Source: Paenibacillus albiflavus (GTDB lineage: Bacteria; Bacillota; Bacilli; Paenibacillales; NBRC-103111). Taken from it: a DNA stretch of 64,000 bases. The position numbers and the translations under genes are program-made. The notes beneath the pieces were generated by a model, which saw nothing but the letters and a program-made list of their open reading frames with translations, was not told where the DNA came from and made no database searches. Shown here in pieces: positions 42,657 through 51,829 of this stretch (position 1 is its first letter; every line of letters begins with the position of its first letter). Location of the stretch: the NCBI RefSeq assembly GCF_004344915.1, contig NZ_SKFG01000003.1:167153-231152 (forward strand). The letters run 5' to 3'.

Positions 42657-44525
42657 TTATTCTCTATTTTGAAGCACGACTGACATGACCGATTTCTGTC
42701 CTTTTTTGACGGCCTTGTACGGTGCAAAACTCCACGACTTCACTATTTTGGAATTTGTTATAACCATTGGCGTTGCAATCGAGGTGCAATGCTTCTTAAT
42801 TTGGTCCAGTTGAAATTTAATGAGAAGCTGACCCGTTTCCACAGCATCACCAGCATTCACCTGCGCTTCGAACCAATCCCCAGGCAGATCAGACGTATTA
42901 ATTCCGATATGCAGCAGTACTTCTACCCCTTCTGGTGTTTCGATGCCAAGGGCATGATGTGATGGATAAACATGAATGATCTTCCCATCCACAGGTGACA
43001 GCAGCTCACCACGCTCTGGCATAAATGCAACACCCCCGCCAACCATTCCGCCAGCAAATATTCGATCAGGCACATCGGTTAGCGGTATCATTCGACCCTG
43101 TACTGGCGAATGAAAGGATACTAATCGCATATCCTTGCGCAGCACCTTCGAGATCTCTTCCTTAATTAATTCAGAGTATGTACCGAATACAACCTGGACA
43201 TTACCGCCGCCAAGCCGAATGACGCCAACGGCGCCTAAATTACGAAGCGCATTCACATCAAGCAATCTAATATTAGTAAGTGTTAAACGGAGTCTAGTTA
43301 TACATGCATCAATTTTGCTGATATTTTCTTTGCCACCTAGCGCCTGCACGATCAGCGGTGCTCGAGAAGGAATATCATCCGCCCACTCTTCCAGCGATGA
43401 ACCTTCTTCGCGTCCTGGGGTCGGAATACGAAATTTGCGAATCGACCAGCGAAATAAATTGTAATAAATGGCACCATATATAAGTCCGATCGGTATAAGA
43501 AGCAAAGCATTTTTGGATAAATGGAAGTTGAGTAAGTAATCGATCGCTCCTGCCGAATAGGAGTAGCCATGATGGATATCGAGCGCAGTCGCAATCCACA
43601 TCGATAAGCCAGACAATATAGCATGAACAACGAATAAATAAGGCGCTACGAACAAGAAGGCAAATTCAATCGGCTCTGTAACCCCAGTAAGAAAGGAAGC
43701 CAGTGCTGCAGTCAAGAACGTCGCCTTGATCTTCGCTTTTAGGTCCTCTCTAGACTCTCCAATGATTGCAAAAGCAATCGCGGGCAATGCAAACAGCATG
43801 ATAGGATACAATCCTGCCATGTACATACCTGCAGTCGGATCTCCCTCAAAAAATCGGGTCAAATCCCCTTGTACGATCAATCCTGACGGTGATTTGTAAG
43901 AACCAACCTGAAACATGAAGACATTGTTCAATATGTGGTGAAGGCCAGTTGGCACGAGCAAACGAGACATAACCCCATAAAGAAATGCGCCAAATCCACC
44001 CATTCCCAGCAGTACTTCTCCAAGATGAAGCAGCCATTTAAGCACATAGTTCCCGACAAGTCCTGTTGCATAGGAGAACGCTATCGCTGCAATCCCCGTT
44101 ACAATCGGCACACTTCGAGGGCCGCCAAAAAATTGAATGTACTCTGGAAATTTGATTCCTTTGAATCGATTATGAATAAATGCTGTAATGATCCCCATAA
44201 TAATTCCGCCAACTACGCCAAGCTGGAATCCTGGACCAAGCATCTGCTCTGTTAATTCCGTGTATAGAAAATAGCCAAGTAAAGCTGACATGCCTGCAAT
44301 TGCAGCAGCTTCAGTTAAACCTAGAGCAACCCCTACCGCAAATATATAAGGTAAGTAGGTAAAAATCGTTTGTCCTCCAAGTGTGAACACATGTCCAACT
44401 GAATCTGCATGAATCAGATCCCATGGCCAAGTTCCCAGAAACAGCAAAACGGCCGCAAGAGGCAATGCAATTGTGGGCAACATTAAGGCACGGCCTAGCT
44501 GTTGCAAAAATCCCATCCAATTCAA
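42657..44525 (-). CDS. PTS sugar transporter EIICBA, N-acetylglucosamine/glucose family
   Basis: 622 aa in the order IIC-IIB-IIA. IIC has about ten hydrophobic segments and the block 'GDLTRFFEGDPTAGMYM', which resembles NagE/NagP more than PtsG; IIB has the phosphocysteine in 'KIDACITRLRLTL'; IIA has the histidine in 'VEVLLHIGINTSDLPG'. It imports and phosphorylates a hexose, probably N-acetylglucosamine. TTG at 44525 follows GAGGGGG at about 10 nt; ATG at 44516 is the alternative. A plausible promoter TTGACA-N18-TACGAT lies just upstream. Confidence 0.9.
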   Translation of the reverse strand: MNWMGFLQQLGRALMLPTIALPLAAVLLFLGTWPWDLIHADSVGHVFTLGGQTIFTYLPYIFAVGVALGLTEAAAIAGMSALLGYFLYTELTEQMLGPGFQLGVVGGIIMGIITAFIHNRFKGIKFPEYIQFFGGPRSVPIVTGIAAIAFSYATGLVGNYVLKWLLHLGEVLLGMGGFGAFLYGVMSRLLVPTGLHHILNNVFMFQVGSYKSPSGLIVQGDLTRFFEGDPTAGMYMAGLYPIMLFALPAIAFAIIGESREDLKAKIKATFLTAALASFLTGVTEPIEFAFLFVAPYLFVVHAILSGLSMWIATALDIHHGYSYSAGAIDYLLNFHLSKNALLLIPIGLIYGAIYYNLFRWSIRKFRIPTPGREEGSSLEEWADDIPSRAPLIVQALGGKENISKIDACITRLRLTLTNIRLLDVNALRNLGAVGVIRLGGGNVQVVFGTYSELIKEEISKVLRKDMRLVSFHSPVQGRMIPLTDVPDRIFAGGMVGGGVAFMPERGELLSPVDGKIIHVYPSHHALGIETPEGVEVLLHIGINTSDLPGDWFEAQVNAGDAVETGQLLIKFQLDQIKKHCTSIATPMVITNSKIVKSWSFAPYKAVKKGQKSVMSVVLQNRE

Positions 44526-44587
44526 ACGACTATAACCCCCTCTCTAAACCACATCGTAAAGCTTGTGTATAGGTTTTGTCAAAAGAA

Positions 44588-44623
44588 AATATAAAAGGTC
44601 CTGATTCAATGGAATCAAGACCT
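44588..44623 (-). terminator. Intrinsic terminator after the coat gene operon
   Basis: Stem AGGTC-TGATTC / GAATCA-GACCT (44596-44623) followed by TTTATATTTTC on the minus strand. Confidence 0.7.
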
Positions 44624-44643
44624 GTGCCACATTCTTTATTCGA

Positions 44644-44967
44644 TTAATTAGGAAACTGCGTCTTATAGTTATTAAATTGTTGATGTGCTTGCTGGATTTC
44701 CGTCTGTTCAGCAGCCTTCATTTTGTACCAGCCCTTCTGGAACATAAGATCGAATAGGGCGGCCTGTGATTTATGCACATCGATCAAAATATCTTGAATC
44801 GATTGATGAAGCCTTGGCATCTGCATTTCACTTAGTCCTGTATTAAAACCGCTCGTTAAATATTTTTCATAAGAAAGAATATCATTGATCAGGTCACGAT
44901 CATTGAATTCAGGTCCTTTTACTTGTGGCAATTGACCTGTTTGGGGCATTGCGATTTCTGTCGGCAT
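44644..44967 (-). CDS. CotF-family spore coat protein
   Basis: 107 aa. The block 'NDRDLINDILSYEKYLTSGF' and 'LHQSIQDILIDVHKSQAALF' followed by 'MFQKGWYKMKAAEQ' is the CotF C-terminal pattern. Expected to be assembled into the spore coat. GAGGAGG lies 7 nt before the ATG. It is 21 bp after the next coat gene. Confidence 0.85.
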   Translation of the reverse strand: MPTEIAMPQTGQLPQVKGPEFNDRDLINDILSYEKYLTSGFNTGLSEMQMPRLHQSIQDILIDVHKSQAALFDLMFQKGWYKMKAAEQTEIQQAHQQFNNYKTQFPN

Positions 44968-44988
44968 CGATTATTTCCTCCTCTATTC

Positions 44989-45213
44989 TTATTGTAAAAA
45001 CGATAGAATCGTTTGGTATTGCTGCTGATGCTTATGGCCGGTATCACGAATTAATTTCGCGATTTCAGTATCTTGACAGCGTATAGCGGCATCATTGCAT
45101 TTCTTGATCGCAAGCAGCTCCCATGACAAAAAATCTTTTGCATAGCTAAGCTCTTTGTCTGTTAGTTGATTACGGTTTGGTGTTGTTGTCGTGTTGCTTT
45201 GATTTGCATTCAT
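44989..45213 (-). CDS. Small CotF-like spore coat protein
   Basis: 74 aa. Similar in layout to the N-terminal fragment of CotF: 'LTDKELSYAKDFLSWELLAI' and a C-terminal helix 'HKHQQQYQTILSFL'. The Asn/Thr-rich start is disordered. AAAGGGAT precedes the ATG. It sits between an unknown 66-aa gene and the longer CotF-like gene, likely one sporulation operon. Confidence 0.78.
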   Translation of the reverse strand: MNANQSNTTTTPNRNQLTDKELSYAKDFLSWELLAIKKCNDAAIRCQDTEIAKLIRDTGHKHQQQYQTILSFLQ

Positions 45214-45237
45214 ATCCTATTCATCCCTTTCCTCTAA

Positions 45238-45438
45238 TTAGTAAGAAAATTTATTCGACTTATCTGGACCTTCTGTAGGATTGCTATCACTTATTTCGTT
45301 GGACGGATTAAATGTATTGCTCAAAATCGGCAATGCTCCAATCCCTACCATACCTGATCCATAAAGGGATGCTGTTGGTATTAAACTTGCAGCCAGACTA
45401 GGTGCTGTATGCTGTTCTTTCTCCTCATTTAATGACAT
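45238..45438 (-). CDS. Small uncharacterised protein, first gene of the coat operon
   Basis: 66 aa starting MSLNEEKEQHTAPSLAASLI. Gly/Ala/Ser/Pro-rich with no membrane segment or domain I recognise. AAGGAGGG lies 11 nt before the ATG, so it is probably translated. The spacing to the coat genes (24 bp) suggests a spore role, but that is inference from position only. Confidence 0.6.
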   Translation of the reverse strand: MSLNEEKEQHTAPSLAASLIPTASLYGSGMVGIGALPILSNTFNPSNEISDSNPTEGPDKSNKFSY

Positions 45439-45531
45439 TCCTCGTATTCCCTCCTTATCAGCTCTTCTTGTAGTTTGGATTAAGAACTTACAAAATATGT
45501 GTAAGGAGATTTCCTAACAAGAAAAAGACGA

Positions 45532-45560
45532 TACACAAGCGTACTGTGCATCGTCTTTTG
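45532..45560. terminator. Intrinsic terminator after the CoA-binding gene
   Basis: Stem AAAGACGAT-CACA / TGTG-ATCGTCTTT (45534-45559), U-rich on both sides. Confidence 0.8.
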
Positions 45561-45570
45561 AATTGCTTAC

Positions 45571-45996
45571 TTATTTGCGCGGTTGCAACACCGCATCTTC
45601 TACTTTAATGCAACGGTCCATAATGACCGTCACTCCACCTTCTGACGCAATTTGCGCGGCTTGCTCATTTACAATTCCTAGCTGCAGCCAGAATACTTTG
45701 GCTTTAATTTGCACGGCTTGTTCAGCACAAGGGATGACCTCTTCTGCTCGTCTAAATACGTTAACGATATCAACAGGTTCAGGAATATCCAATAAGGATT
45801 TGTAGCAGGTTTCACCAAGAATTTGTTTTTTGCCTGGATTTACAGGAATAATCCGATATCCTCTTTCTTGCATTGCTTTGGCAACCATATGAGATGTACG
45901 CTCCGGATTATCGGATAACCCCACAACGGCAATATTACCTGCTGAAGCCAATATTTCCTTAATCTCTTCACGTGACGGATTCTCGAAACTCATCAT
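45571..45996 (-). CDS. CoA-binding domain protein (YccU family)
   Basis: 141 aa Rossmann-fold protein: 'NIAVVGLSDNPERTSHMVAK', 'YRIIPVNPGKKQILGE', and 'VFWLQLGIVNEQAAQIA' with 'MDRCIKVE' near the end. This is the CoA_binding_2 family (YccU); its role is unknown. The ATG at 45996 shares its A with the stop of the protease gene and uses AAGGAGGG inside that gene. Confidence 0.88.
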   Translation of the reverse strand: MMSFENPSREEIKEILASAGNIAVVGLSDNPERTSHMVAKAMQERGYRIIPVNPGKKQILGETCYKSLLDIPEPVDIVNVFRRAEEVIPCAEQAVQIKAKVFWLQLGIVNEQAAQIASEGGVTVIMDRCIKVEDAVLQPRK

Positions 45997-46811
45997 TAGC
46001 CCTCCTTGGTATAAGAAAGTCCTTGCTTGCCGAGTGCAACCCATGTTGCGATAAATTCATTCTTGTTCAATTTCTTCCCTGCTTGGCCTGTTGCTGGATC
46101 GTTCACATACACGTTCTCTTCATCATATCCAACTAAAAGAACAGCATGCTCTTTATAGGTTGTTTTAAATGGACCTAAAGGTGAATCCCATACGACCCAA
46201 TTTTGCGGTACTTTAAAATCAATGGTTGTCCAAACTAGCACTGGAACTCCCTGCGCAAGCTGTGCCTCATATTTGTCAAAGGATTCACGCGTTAAATCAA
46301 TCGCAGTTGGGATGTAGCTTTCTAGCATCGGGAATAAGCCTTCATGAAAGATGGCAAACCCTTTGCCGCGCACGGTCGCATCACCAACATAACCAACGTT
46401 CGGATTACCCCAATAGATAATATTCCCCTTACTATCCCTTTTCATCGGTGTTGGGTCTTTGGGCATTTCTTTATTTAACTCTAGCTTCGTTTTGTCAAAA
46501 CCCGCATATTGCAGCAACATCGTAAATGACGTAATTTCGCATCCAGCTGGTAGTTCTGGATATTGATTAATGATCGGTGCTTTAAGCAACACAGATGCTG
46601 GCTTCTCAACAGGCACAGGTGTTGGCGTCGGGACAGGTTTAGGTGTAGCATCTGCTGTGATTACTTGATTGCTCTCCTCAGAAACGGTTCTTCCCCAAGT
46701 CTCCTTCATTTTACCGAATAACAAGTAAGCGAGTACTGTACTTGTTACCACTAGAGCCACAATAAGTATAAAAGCAAAGCTAACCTTCAGTCCCTTCAAC
46801 AAAACACTCAT
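45996..46811 (-). CDS. C39-like papain-fold peptidase, membrane anchored
   Basis: 271 aa. One N-terminal membrane segment (about 10-32), a Pro-Thr linker ('PVPTPTPVPVEKP'), then a peptidase C39_2 domain with the Gln-Cys region 'INQYPELPAGCEITS', catalytic His in 'KEHAVLLVGYD' and 'YVNDPATG'. Resembles B. subtilis YvpB. It would act outside the cell. The start overlaps the aroA stop by 4 bp with no separate ribosome binding site, so it depends on coupling to aroA. Confidence 0.82.
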   Translation of the reverse strand: MSVLLKGLKVSFAFILIVALVVTSTVLAYLLFGKMKETWGRTVSEESNQVITADATPKPVPTPTPVPVEKPASVLLKAPIINQYPELPAGCEITSFTMLLQYAGFDKTKLELNKEMPKDPTPMKRDSKGNIIYWGNPNVGYVGDATVRGKGFAIFHEGLFPMLESYIPTAIDLTRESFDKYEAQLAQGVPVLVWTTIDFKVPQNWVVWDSPLGPFKTTYKEHAVLLVGYDEENVYVNDPATGQAGKKLNKNEFIATWVALGKQGLSYTKEG

Positions 46812-48103
46812 TCTTCAATCAGCTCAATCTTAGCGCCAAGAGCTTTCAAATGATCAAAATATTGCGGATAAGACTTCGCAACATGATGCGCATCTTTAAT
46901 GGTTAAACCTTGTGCGGACCGCAGCCCGACTACAGTTAGCGCCATGATGACCCGATGATCATAATGCGCATTAATCTCCACGCCACCCTCTACGCCTTCA
47001 GGACGTCCATGAACGATAATCTCGCTCTGACGCTCTTCCACATGAGCACCTGCTTTACGAAGCTCATTCAAATAATCTGTGATGCGATCACATTCTTTGT
47101 ATCGCAAATTTTCTACATTATAGAATCTTGACGTACCTTTGGCGAATACGGCAGCAGCAACCATTGCCAGCACAGCATCTGTGAATTCATCGCCATCGAA
47201 TTCGCCAGCAACGAGTCCCTTGCCTCCGCGAACGTGAACTATACCATCTTGATGTGTCAGATCAACACCCATCGCTTGAAGCACATCAACGCAGGCACGC
47301 TCACCTTGTTTGGATTTTTCCATTAAATGTGTAACACGAACGTCTGAATTCGTCACTGCTGCTGCTGCTAGAATTGCTGCAGATCCTGGGTAATCGCCTT
47401 GTACAGTATATGATTTAGCCTGATATTGTTGACCGCCAGGCACATGATAGTGCATAAGATCTTCTGATGCATGGATGATAATACCCGCTTCTTCAAGCAC
47501 CTCTAGCGTTTGACCAATAACGACCTTGGATTTCAAATCATGAAGAACACGAATCTCACTATCTTCAGGCAGCAAAGGTGTTAAGAATAATAATGAGCTT
47601 AAAAATTGAGAAGATACTTGTCCAGACACTTCGATTAAGCCGCCATGCGCTTTGCTGCCACGGATTATAATCGGCAATCTTCCGTTCTGATGCTCGACAG
47701 ATACGCCCATCTGCTCGAGTGCATCAATCAGATCCTGATGTGGGCGCTTGCCCAAAGAGTCAGGATATGTATTAACGAAGGTCACTTCAGGTAGCAATGC
47801 CGCTGTTCCCATAAGAAATCGAAGCACTGCACCTGCATTGCCTACGTTAAGCTCCTTAATAGCCTTAGGATGACGTCCAAATCCACGAATGGTCATCTTC
47901 TCTGCATCCTCATGCAGCTCTGCCCCTAGATCGATCAGACAGCGTCTCATTGCATCGCTATCTTCACTATGTGCGGGATAATGAATCGTGCTTACGCCAT
48001 CAGCAAGCGCACTGACTAATAAATAGCGCGTTGTATAGTTTTTGGAGGATAACGCATGAATCTCCCCTTGTAATCTATCTGTGTTCGAAACAATAGCTTT
48101 CAT
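46808..48103 (-). CDS. aroA: 3-phosphoshikimate 1-carboxyvinyltransferase (EPSP synthase), divergent glyphosate loop
   Basis: 431 aa; sixth step of the shikimate pathway. Catalytic residues are kept: K21 and R26 ('SSKNYTTRYLL'), 'SGQVSSQFLSSLLFL', Asp in 'EFTDAVLAM', 'NLRYKECDRI', 'DHRVIMAL' and 'KSYPQYFDHL'. The usual Ser after the first Lys is Asn, and the substrate loop is 'GNAGAVLRFL', so both positions equal to E. coli T97 and P101 differ (Ala and Phe). Start ATG with GAGGGAG about 10 nt upstream. Part of the coupled aroK-crcB-crcB-aroA operon. Confidence 0.9.
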   Translation of the reverse strand: MKAIVSNTDRLQGEIHALSSKNYTTRYLLVSALADGVSTIHYPAHSEDSDAMRRCLIDLGAELHEDAEKMTIRGFGRHPKAIKELNVGNAGAVLRFLMGTAALLPEVTFVNTYPDSLGKRPHQDLIDALEQMGVSVEHQNGRLPIIIRGSKAHGGLIEVSGQVSSQFLSSLLFLTPLLPEDSEIRVLHDLKSKVVIGQTLEVLEEAGIIIHASEDLMHYHVPGGQQYQAKSYTVQGDYPGSAAILAAAAVTNSDVRVTHLMEKSKQGERACVDVLQAMGVDLTHQDGIVHVRGGKGLVAGEFDGDEFTDAVLAMVAAAVFAKGTSRFYNVENLRYKECDRITDYLNELRKAGAHVEERQSEIIVHGRPEGVEGGVEINAHYDHRVIMALTVVGLRSAQGLTIKDAHHVAKSYPQYFDHLKALGAKIELIEE

Positions 48104-48130
48104 CTCTATACTCTCTCCCTCGATAAGATA

Positions 48131-48496
48131 TTAATGAACTATGCTAAATCCGATAAATGCGAGCATGATCCCTGCTATATAAGTAAGCAATTGATATATA
48201 ATCAATCGATTGATTTGCCCGTTATACAGAAATTTTAGACTTTCTAATTTGAATGTTGAGAATGTCGTAAAAGCACCCATAAACCCGGTTCCAATCAGAA
48301 ATGTCAGTTCTCCAGAAACTTCTTTGCCTAGCAATATGCCCAGTGCAAAAGAACCTAGAAGGTTTACTGTCAGTGTACCATACGGCAGTGTACTTGGAAA
48401 TGATTTGCTGATCATTGTCGAAATAGAATAGCGTGTAATCGCTCCGATAAATCCACCTAGTCCTACTAACAGGATGGTCAGTAATAGATTATCCAT
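48131..48496 (-). CDS. crcB: Fluoride channel Fluc/CrcB subunit
   Basis: 121 aa, four membrane helices. Family motifs: 'GGFIGAITRY', 'PYGTLTVNLLGSFALG', 'GTGFMGAFTTFSTF'. Fluc proteins work as dual-topology dimers that export toxic fluoride. A second paralogue overlaps just upstream, so a heterodimer is likely. ATG at 48496 with GGGGAG 8 nt upstream is preferred over one at 48523. No fluoride riboswitch fits in the space before the pair. Confidence 0.92.
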   Translation of the reverse strand: MDNLLLTILLVGLGGFIGAITRYSISTMISKSFPSTLPYGTLTVNLLGSFALGILLGKEVSGELTFLIGTGFMGAFTTFSTFKLESLKFLYNGQINRLIIYQLLTYIAGIMLAFIGFSIVH

Positions 48497-48881
48497 TTGA
48501 GCGATCTCCCCTATGCTTGTCATGACCTGCCAATCTAGAGCCTAACCATACAAATCCCATTCCGCCAATTAAGCTTGTAACAACATAGGCGAACGCTAGC
48601 AATGTCCTCCCATTCTCGAGCAGAATAACCGTCTCCATACTAAAAGTTGAAAGGGTCGTGAACGCTCCAATGAAGCCTGTTGTAATCATCAGCTTCACTT
48701 GTTCTGACATTCGGGGGAATAGTGCATAGGTCAAATAACCTAGCAATACACAGCCTACTAAATTGCATGCCAGTGTCCCAAAAGGGAATACCGTACCCGT
48801 TGATGGCCATAGACGAGTTATTAACAGCCTGCATACCGCACCAAATGCACCACCTATACCGATATACAGATAGTTCTTCAT
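48489..48881 (-). CDS. crcB: Fluoride channel Fluc/CrcB subunit, second paralogue
   Basis: 130 aa, four helices, with 'GGAFGAVCRLLI', 'PFGTLACNLVGCVLLG' and 'TTGFIGAFTTLSTF'. Basic C-terminus 'HDKHRGDRSNG'. It overlaps the other crcB by 8 bp and follows aroK by 12 bp. Fused expression with the shikimate genes is unusual. GAGGTG precedes the ATG. Confidence 0.92.
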   Translation of the reverse strand: MKNYLYIGIGGAFGAVCRLLITRLWPSTGTVFPFGTLACNLVGCVLLGYLTYALFPRMSEQVKLMITTGFIGAFTTLSTFSMETVILLENGRTLLAFAYVVTSLIGGMGFVWLGSRLAGHDKHRGDRSNG

Positions 48882-48893
48882 TGATTAATCACC

Positions 48894-49409
48894 TCACTGA
48901 AGCATTCGCTGTATTTGAACCGCAATTTCTTCGGGGCTGCGATCAAACGTATCAATTGTGACATGTGCAAACTCATAAGCACCTTGCCTCTGCTCCATCA
49001 TCGTATAAACGCGTTCCTCCAGATTCCCTTGAAGAAGTGGGCGATCGGAGTTCCCCTTCACTCTTTGGATAATCGCTTCTGGTGTTGCCGTTAACGCAAT
49101 AACTAGTCCATTATCTAGCATCGTCTTGCAGTTATCTTTGCGAAGAACAGCCCCGCCACCCATCGATACAACTTGTTTGGACTGACGTAGTACCTGCTGG
49201 ATCGCATTGCTTTCTACATCACGAAAATAGGGTTCACCTTTCTCGCGGAACAGATCAGGAATTGTTGTATTTTCTTTATTTTCGATATAAACATCTATAT
49301 CTATAAATGACCATGAGAGTGCCTTGGCAAGCTTCTTGCCAACGGTCGATTTACCTGTTCCCATAAAGCCAATTAACACGATATTACGAATCTTCTCAGT
49401 GTTAGACAC
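48894..49409 (-). CDS. aroK: Shikimate kinase
   Basis: 171 aa; fifth step of the shikimate pathway. Walker A 'IGFMGTGKSTVGKKL', 'FIDIDVYIE', 'FRDVESNAI', 'VVSMGGGAV' and the lid 'RPLLQ' are present. GTG start at 49409 with GAGGGAG 5 nt upstream. First gene of the aroK-crcB-crcB-aroA-C39-CoA-binding operon. Confidence 0.94.
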   Translation of the reverse strand: MSNTEKIRNIVLIGFMGTGKSTVGKKLAKALSWSFIDIDVYIENKENTTIPDLFREKGEPYFRDVESNAIQQVLRQSKQVVSMGGGAVLRKDNCKTMLDNGLVIALTATPEAIIQRVKGNSDRPLLQGNLEERVYTMMEQRQGAYEFAHVTIDTFDRSPEEIAVQIQRMLQ

Positions 49410-49509
49410 CTAGTCTCCCTCTCTTCATCCCCTAAACTTTCCCCATATAATAACATACGGAACCGATGGATGGAACGGTCCTAAGTCACAGACATAATTT
49501 ACATTTATA

Positions 49510-49558
49510 TACAAATAGCTGAGGCTTCCCCACCATAAACAGCGGGGTTCCTCAGCTA
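49510..49558 (-). terminator. Intrinsic terminator after gndA
   Basis: Stem TAGCTGAGG (49516-49524) / CCTCAGCTA (49550-49558) with an inner CCCC/GGGG helix; the downstream T-run is weak (TTTGTATATAAA). Confidence 0.65.
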
Positions 49559-49581
49559 TCAATATAACAATCGTTCGATTA

Positions 49582-50994
49582 TTAGTTATCTAACCAGTTA
49601 AAATGGAATACGCCTTCCTTGTCCACACGCTTGAACGTATGCGCACCGAAGTAATCACGTTGTGCTTGCAATAGGTTTGCAGGCAAACGCTCTGTACGGT
49701 AGGAATCATAATAAGCAAGAGCTGATGCAAATGCAGGTACTGGAATACCGCGAGTTACCGCAACAGATACCACTTGTCTCCAAGCATCTTGATAGTTCTC
49801 TACGATACCTTGGAAGTAGGAATCAAGCAGCAAGTTCTTAAGGTTGGCATCACGATCGTATGCATCCTTAATGTTCTGCAAGAAGCGCGCTCTGATAATG
49901 CATCCGCCACGGAAGATCATCGCAATGGAGCCGTAATCTAGATTCCAGTTATATTCTTCGGATGCTGCTCTCATTTGAGCAAAGCCTTGCGCATAAGAGC
50001 AAATTTTACTTGCATATAGAGCCTTGCGGACAGCCTCGATAAATGCTGCACGATCGCCTTCGTATTTGCCTACAGATGGACCATTAAGCTTCTTAGAAGC
50101 TGCTACACGCTCGTCCTTCATTGCCGAAATAAAACGGGAGAATACAGATTCAGTAATAATGGATAACGGAACACCAAGATCGAGTGCGCTTTGGCTTGTC
50201 CATTTGCCAGTACCCTTCTGTCCTGCTGAGTCCAGAATCACGTCAACCATCGGTTTACCTGTTTCAGGATCATATTTCGTAAAGATATCTCTTGTAATCT
50301 CAATTAGGTAGGAGTCAAGTTCGCCTGCGTTCCAATCAGAGAAAATTTCATGCAATTCTTCTGCACTTACACCAAGTACATCTTTTAAGAGGTGATACGC
50401 TTCACAGATAAGCTGCATATCGCCATACTCAATGCCGTTATGCACCATCTTCACGTAATGACCTGCTCCGTCTGGCCCGATATAAGTACAACAAGGGTCG
50501 TCTCCAACTTTTGCAGAAATCGCTGTAAGGATCGGCTCAACGAGCTCATATGCATCTCTCTGACCACCAGGCATAATTGCAGGTCCTTTAAGCGCTCCTT
50601 CTTCGCCACCAGACACGCCAGTACCGATAAAGCGGAAGCCCTTCTCCTGCAAATCTTTATTACGACGAACTGTATCAGGGAAATAAGCATTCCCTCCATC
50701 AATTAGAATATCTCCTTGATCTAATAGCGGAGTTAATTGCTCAATAACTGCATCAGTAGGTTTGCCTGCTTGCACCATAATAAGAATTCGACGAGGGCTC
50801 TCAAGTGACTCAACAAATTCCTCAATTGTAAAAGTACCGAATAGATTCTTTCCCTCTGCTTCGGCTAATAATTCCTTAGTTTTTTCAGGTGAACGATTGT
50901 AGACGGATACAGTAAATCCTCTACTCTCAATATTAAGCGCTAAATTCTTGCCCATTACGGCTAAACCAATCACACCAATTTGTTGCTTTGACAT
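49582..50994 (-). CDS. gndA: 6-phosphogluconate dehydrogenase, decarboxylating
   Basis: 470 aa; oxidative pentose phosphate pathway. N-terminal '[20 protein letters not shown]' and 'VYNRSPEKT' (Asn-Arg-Ser suggests NADP+), then '[20 protein letters not shown]' and '[19 protein letters not shown]' with the catalytic Lys and substrate residues. C-terminal '[20 protein letters not shown]' closes the active site. Own promoter at 51047-51076, own terminator, so monocistronic. Confidence 0.96.
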   Translation of the reverse strand: MSKQQIGVIGLAVMGKNLALNIESRGFTVSVYNRSPEKTKELLAEAEGKNLFGTFTIEEFVESLESPRRILIMVQAGKPTDAVIEQLTPLLDQGDILIDGGNAYFPDTVRRNKDLQEKGFRFIGTGVSGGEEGALKGPAIMPGGQRDAYELVEPILTAISAKVGDDPCCTYIGPDGAGHYVKMVHNGIEYGDMQLICEAYHLLKDVLGVSAEELHEIFSDWNAGELDSYLIEITRDIFTKYDPETGKPMVDVILDSAGQKGTGKWTSQSALDLGVPLSIITESVFSRFISAMKDERVAASKKLNGPSVGKYEGDRAAFIEAVRKALYASKICSYAQGFAQMRAASEEYNWNLDYGSIAMIFRGGCIIRARFLQNIKDAYDRDANLKNLLLDSYFQGIVENYQDAWRQVVSVAVTRGIPVPAFASALAYYDSYRTERLPANLLQAQRDYFGAHTFKRVDKEGVFHFNWLDN

Positions 50995-51046
50995 CTGGTA
51001 TGCACCCTACCTTCCTATGCTGTTTCTCTATTCCATGCTTGTATAA

Positions 51047-51076
51047 ATCATAAGCTTTTGGGTGATCAAATGTCAA
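51047..51076 (-). promoter_or_regulatory. Promoter of gndA
   Basis: Minus strand TTGACA (51076-51071), 18-nt spacer, TATGAT (51052-51047), 53 bp before the gndA ATG. Confidence 0.6.
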
Positions 51077-51118
51077 TTTCCAAACGGAAATCCGAGCGAG
51101 CAACTCTGTATTATACGT

Positions 51119-51715
51119 TTACATTTCAAGAAGCAGCATCTCTTGTCTTAATTGAGACAGCTTCTGTTTAGACAGCGCAATTGCTTTTACATCCTTATTT
51201 TGAATTGCTTCGCTTAGCGTAGCTAATTCATAATCAAGCTCAAGACGAAGCACAGGTATGCGCTCATCAATTCGAACAGAGCGGAATGCCGTCATCATTT
51301 CTTCAGTAGAAATCGGCTGCTCCTTTTCATATAATACACGGTGCTCGAAGCCCGTAATTTCGACCATACGAATGGTTTCCCCGAACATAATATTCTCAAT
51401 CAGAATTTGCCTATCACGGAACCGTTTAACAATCGCATGCCCCCTCGTATCACAAATCATTTTTTCCATAATCTCCATGAGCTTCTCATCTTTAAAAGAA
51501 TAGTTTCCCACGATTTTGTAACGATGACCAATACGCTCAAATTTCAGCTTAATAAGCTTTCTTCCAAGCCGGATGGATATGATAAATTGACCATCCAGTT
51601 CGCTCCAATATAAAGAATATCCTTCTCTAATTAATGATTTGATGAAGTTACGAATGTGAGGGCGTTCAAACCGAATTTCCAAGTTGCAATATTCAACTTC
51701 ATTATTCTTACTCAT
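51119..51715 (-). CDS. Uncharacterised protein, 198 aa
   Basis: No family recognised. Starts MSKNNEVEYCNLEIRFERPH; the N-terminal 130 residues alternate beta and basic segments ('QFIISIRLGRKLIKLKFERI', 'IVKRFRDRQILIENI'), and the C-terminus is a helix rich in Leu, Lys and Gln ('SKQKLSQLRQEMLLLEM'). No signal peptide or membrane segment. GGGGGATTGTG precedes ATG 51715, which is preferred over a frame open to 51751. It lies upstream of gndA in the same direction, but gndA has its own promoter. Confidence 0.75.
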   Translation of the reverse strand: MSKNNEVEYCNLEIRFERPHIRNFIKSLIREGYSLYWSELDGQFIISIRLGRKLIKLKFERIGHRYKIVGNYSFKDEKLMEIMEKMICDTRGHAIVKRFRDRQILIENIMFGETIRMVEITGFEHRVLYEKEQPISTEEMMTAFRSVRIDERIPVLRLELDYELATLSEAIQNKDVKAIALSKQKLSQLRQEMLLLEM

Positions 51716-51829
51716 CACAATCCCCCATTTCCCATACGTCCGTTTAGACAACTTATCCGATTAAGATATCTTATTAAGAAGCATATGTATTCGTAACTTG
51801 GTCTTTGACATTTAATTATGTTTCAAAGC

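Noticed and set aside
44526..44587. GlcT-type RAT/terminator antitermination element before the PTS gene
   Set aside because: The only terminator nearby lies upstream of the probable promoter and belongs to the coat operon.
48882..48893. Fluoride riboswitch before crcB
   Set aside because: Only 12 bp separate aroK and the first crcB, and none of the motif is visible upstream of aroK either.
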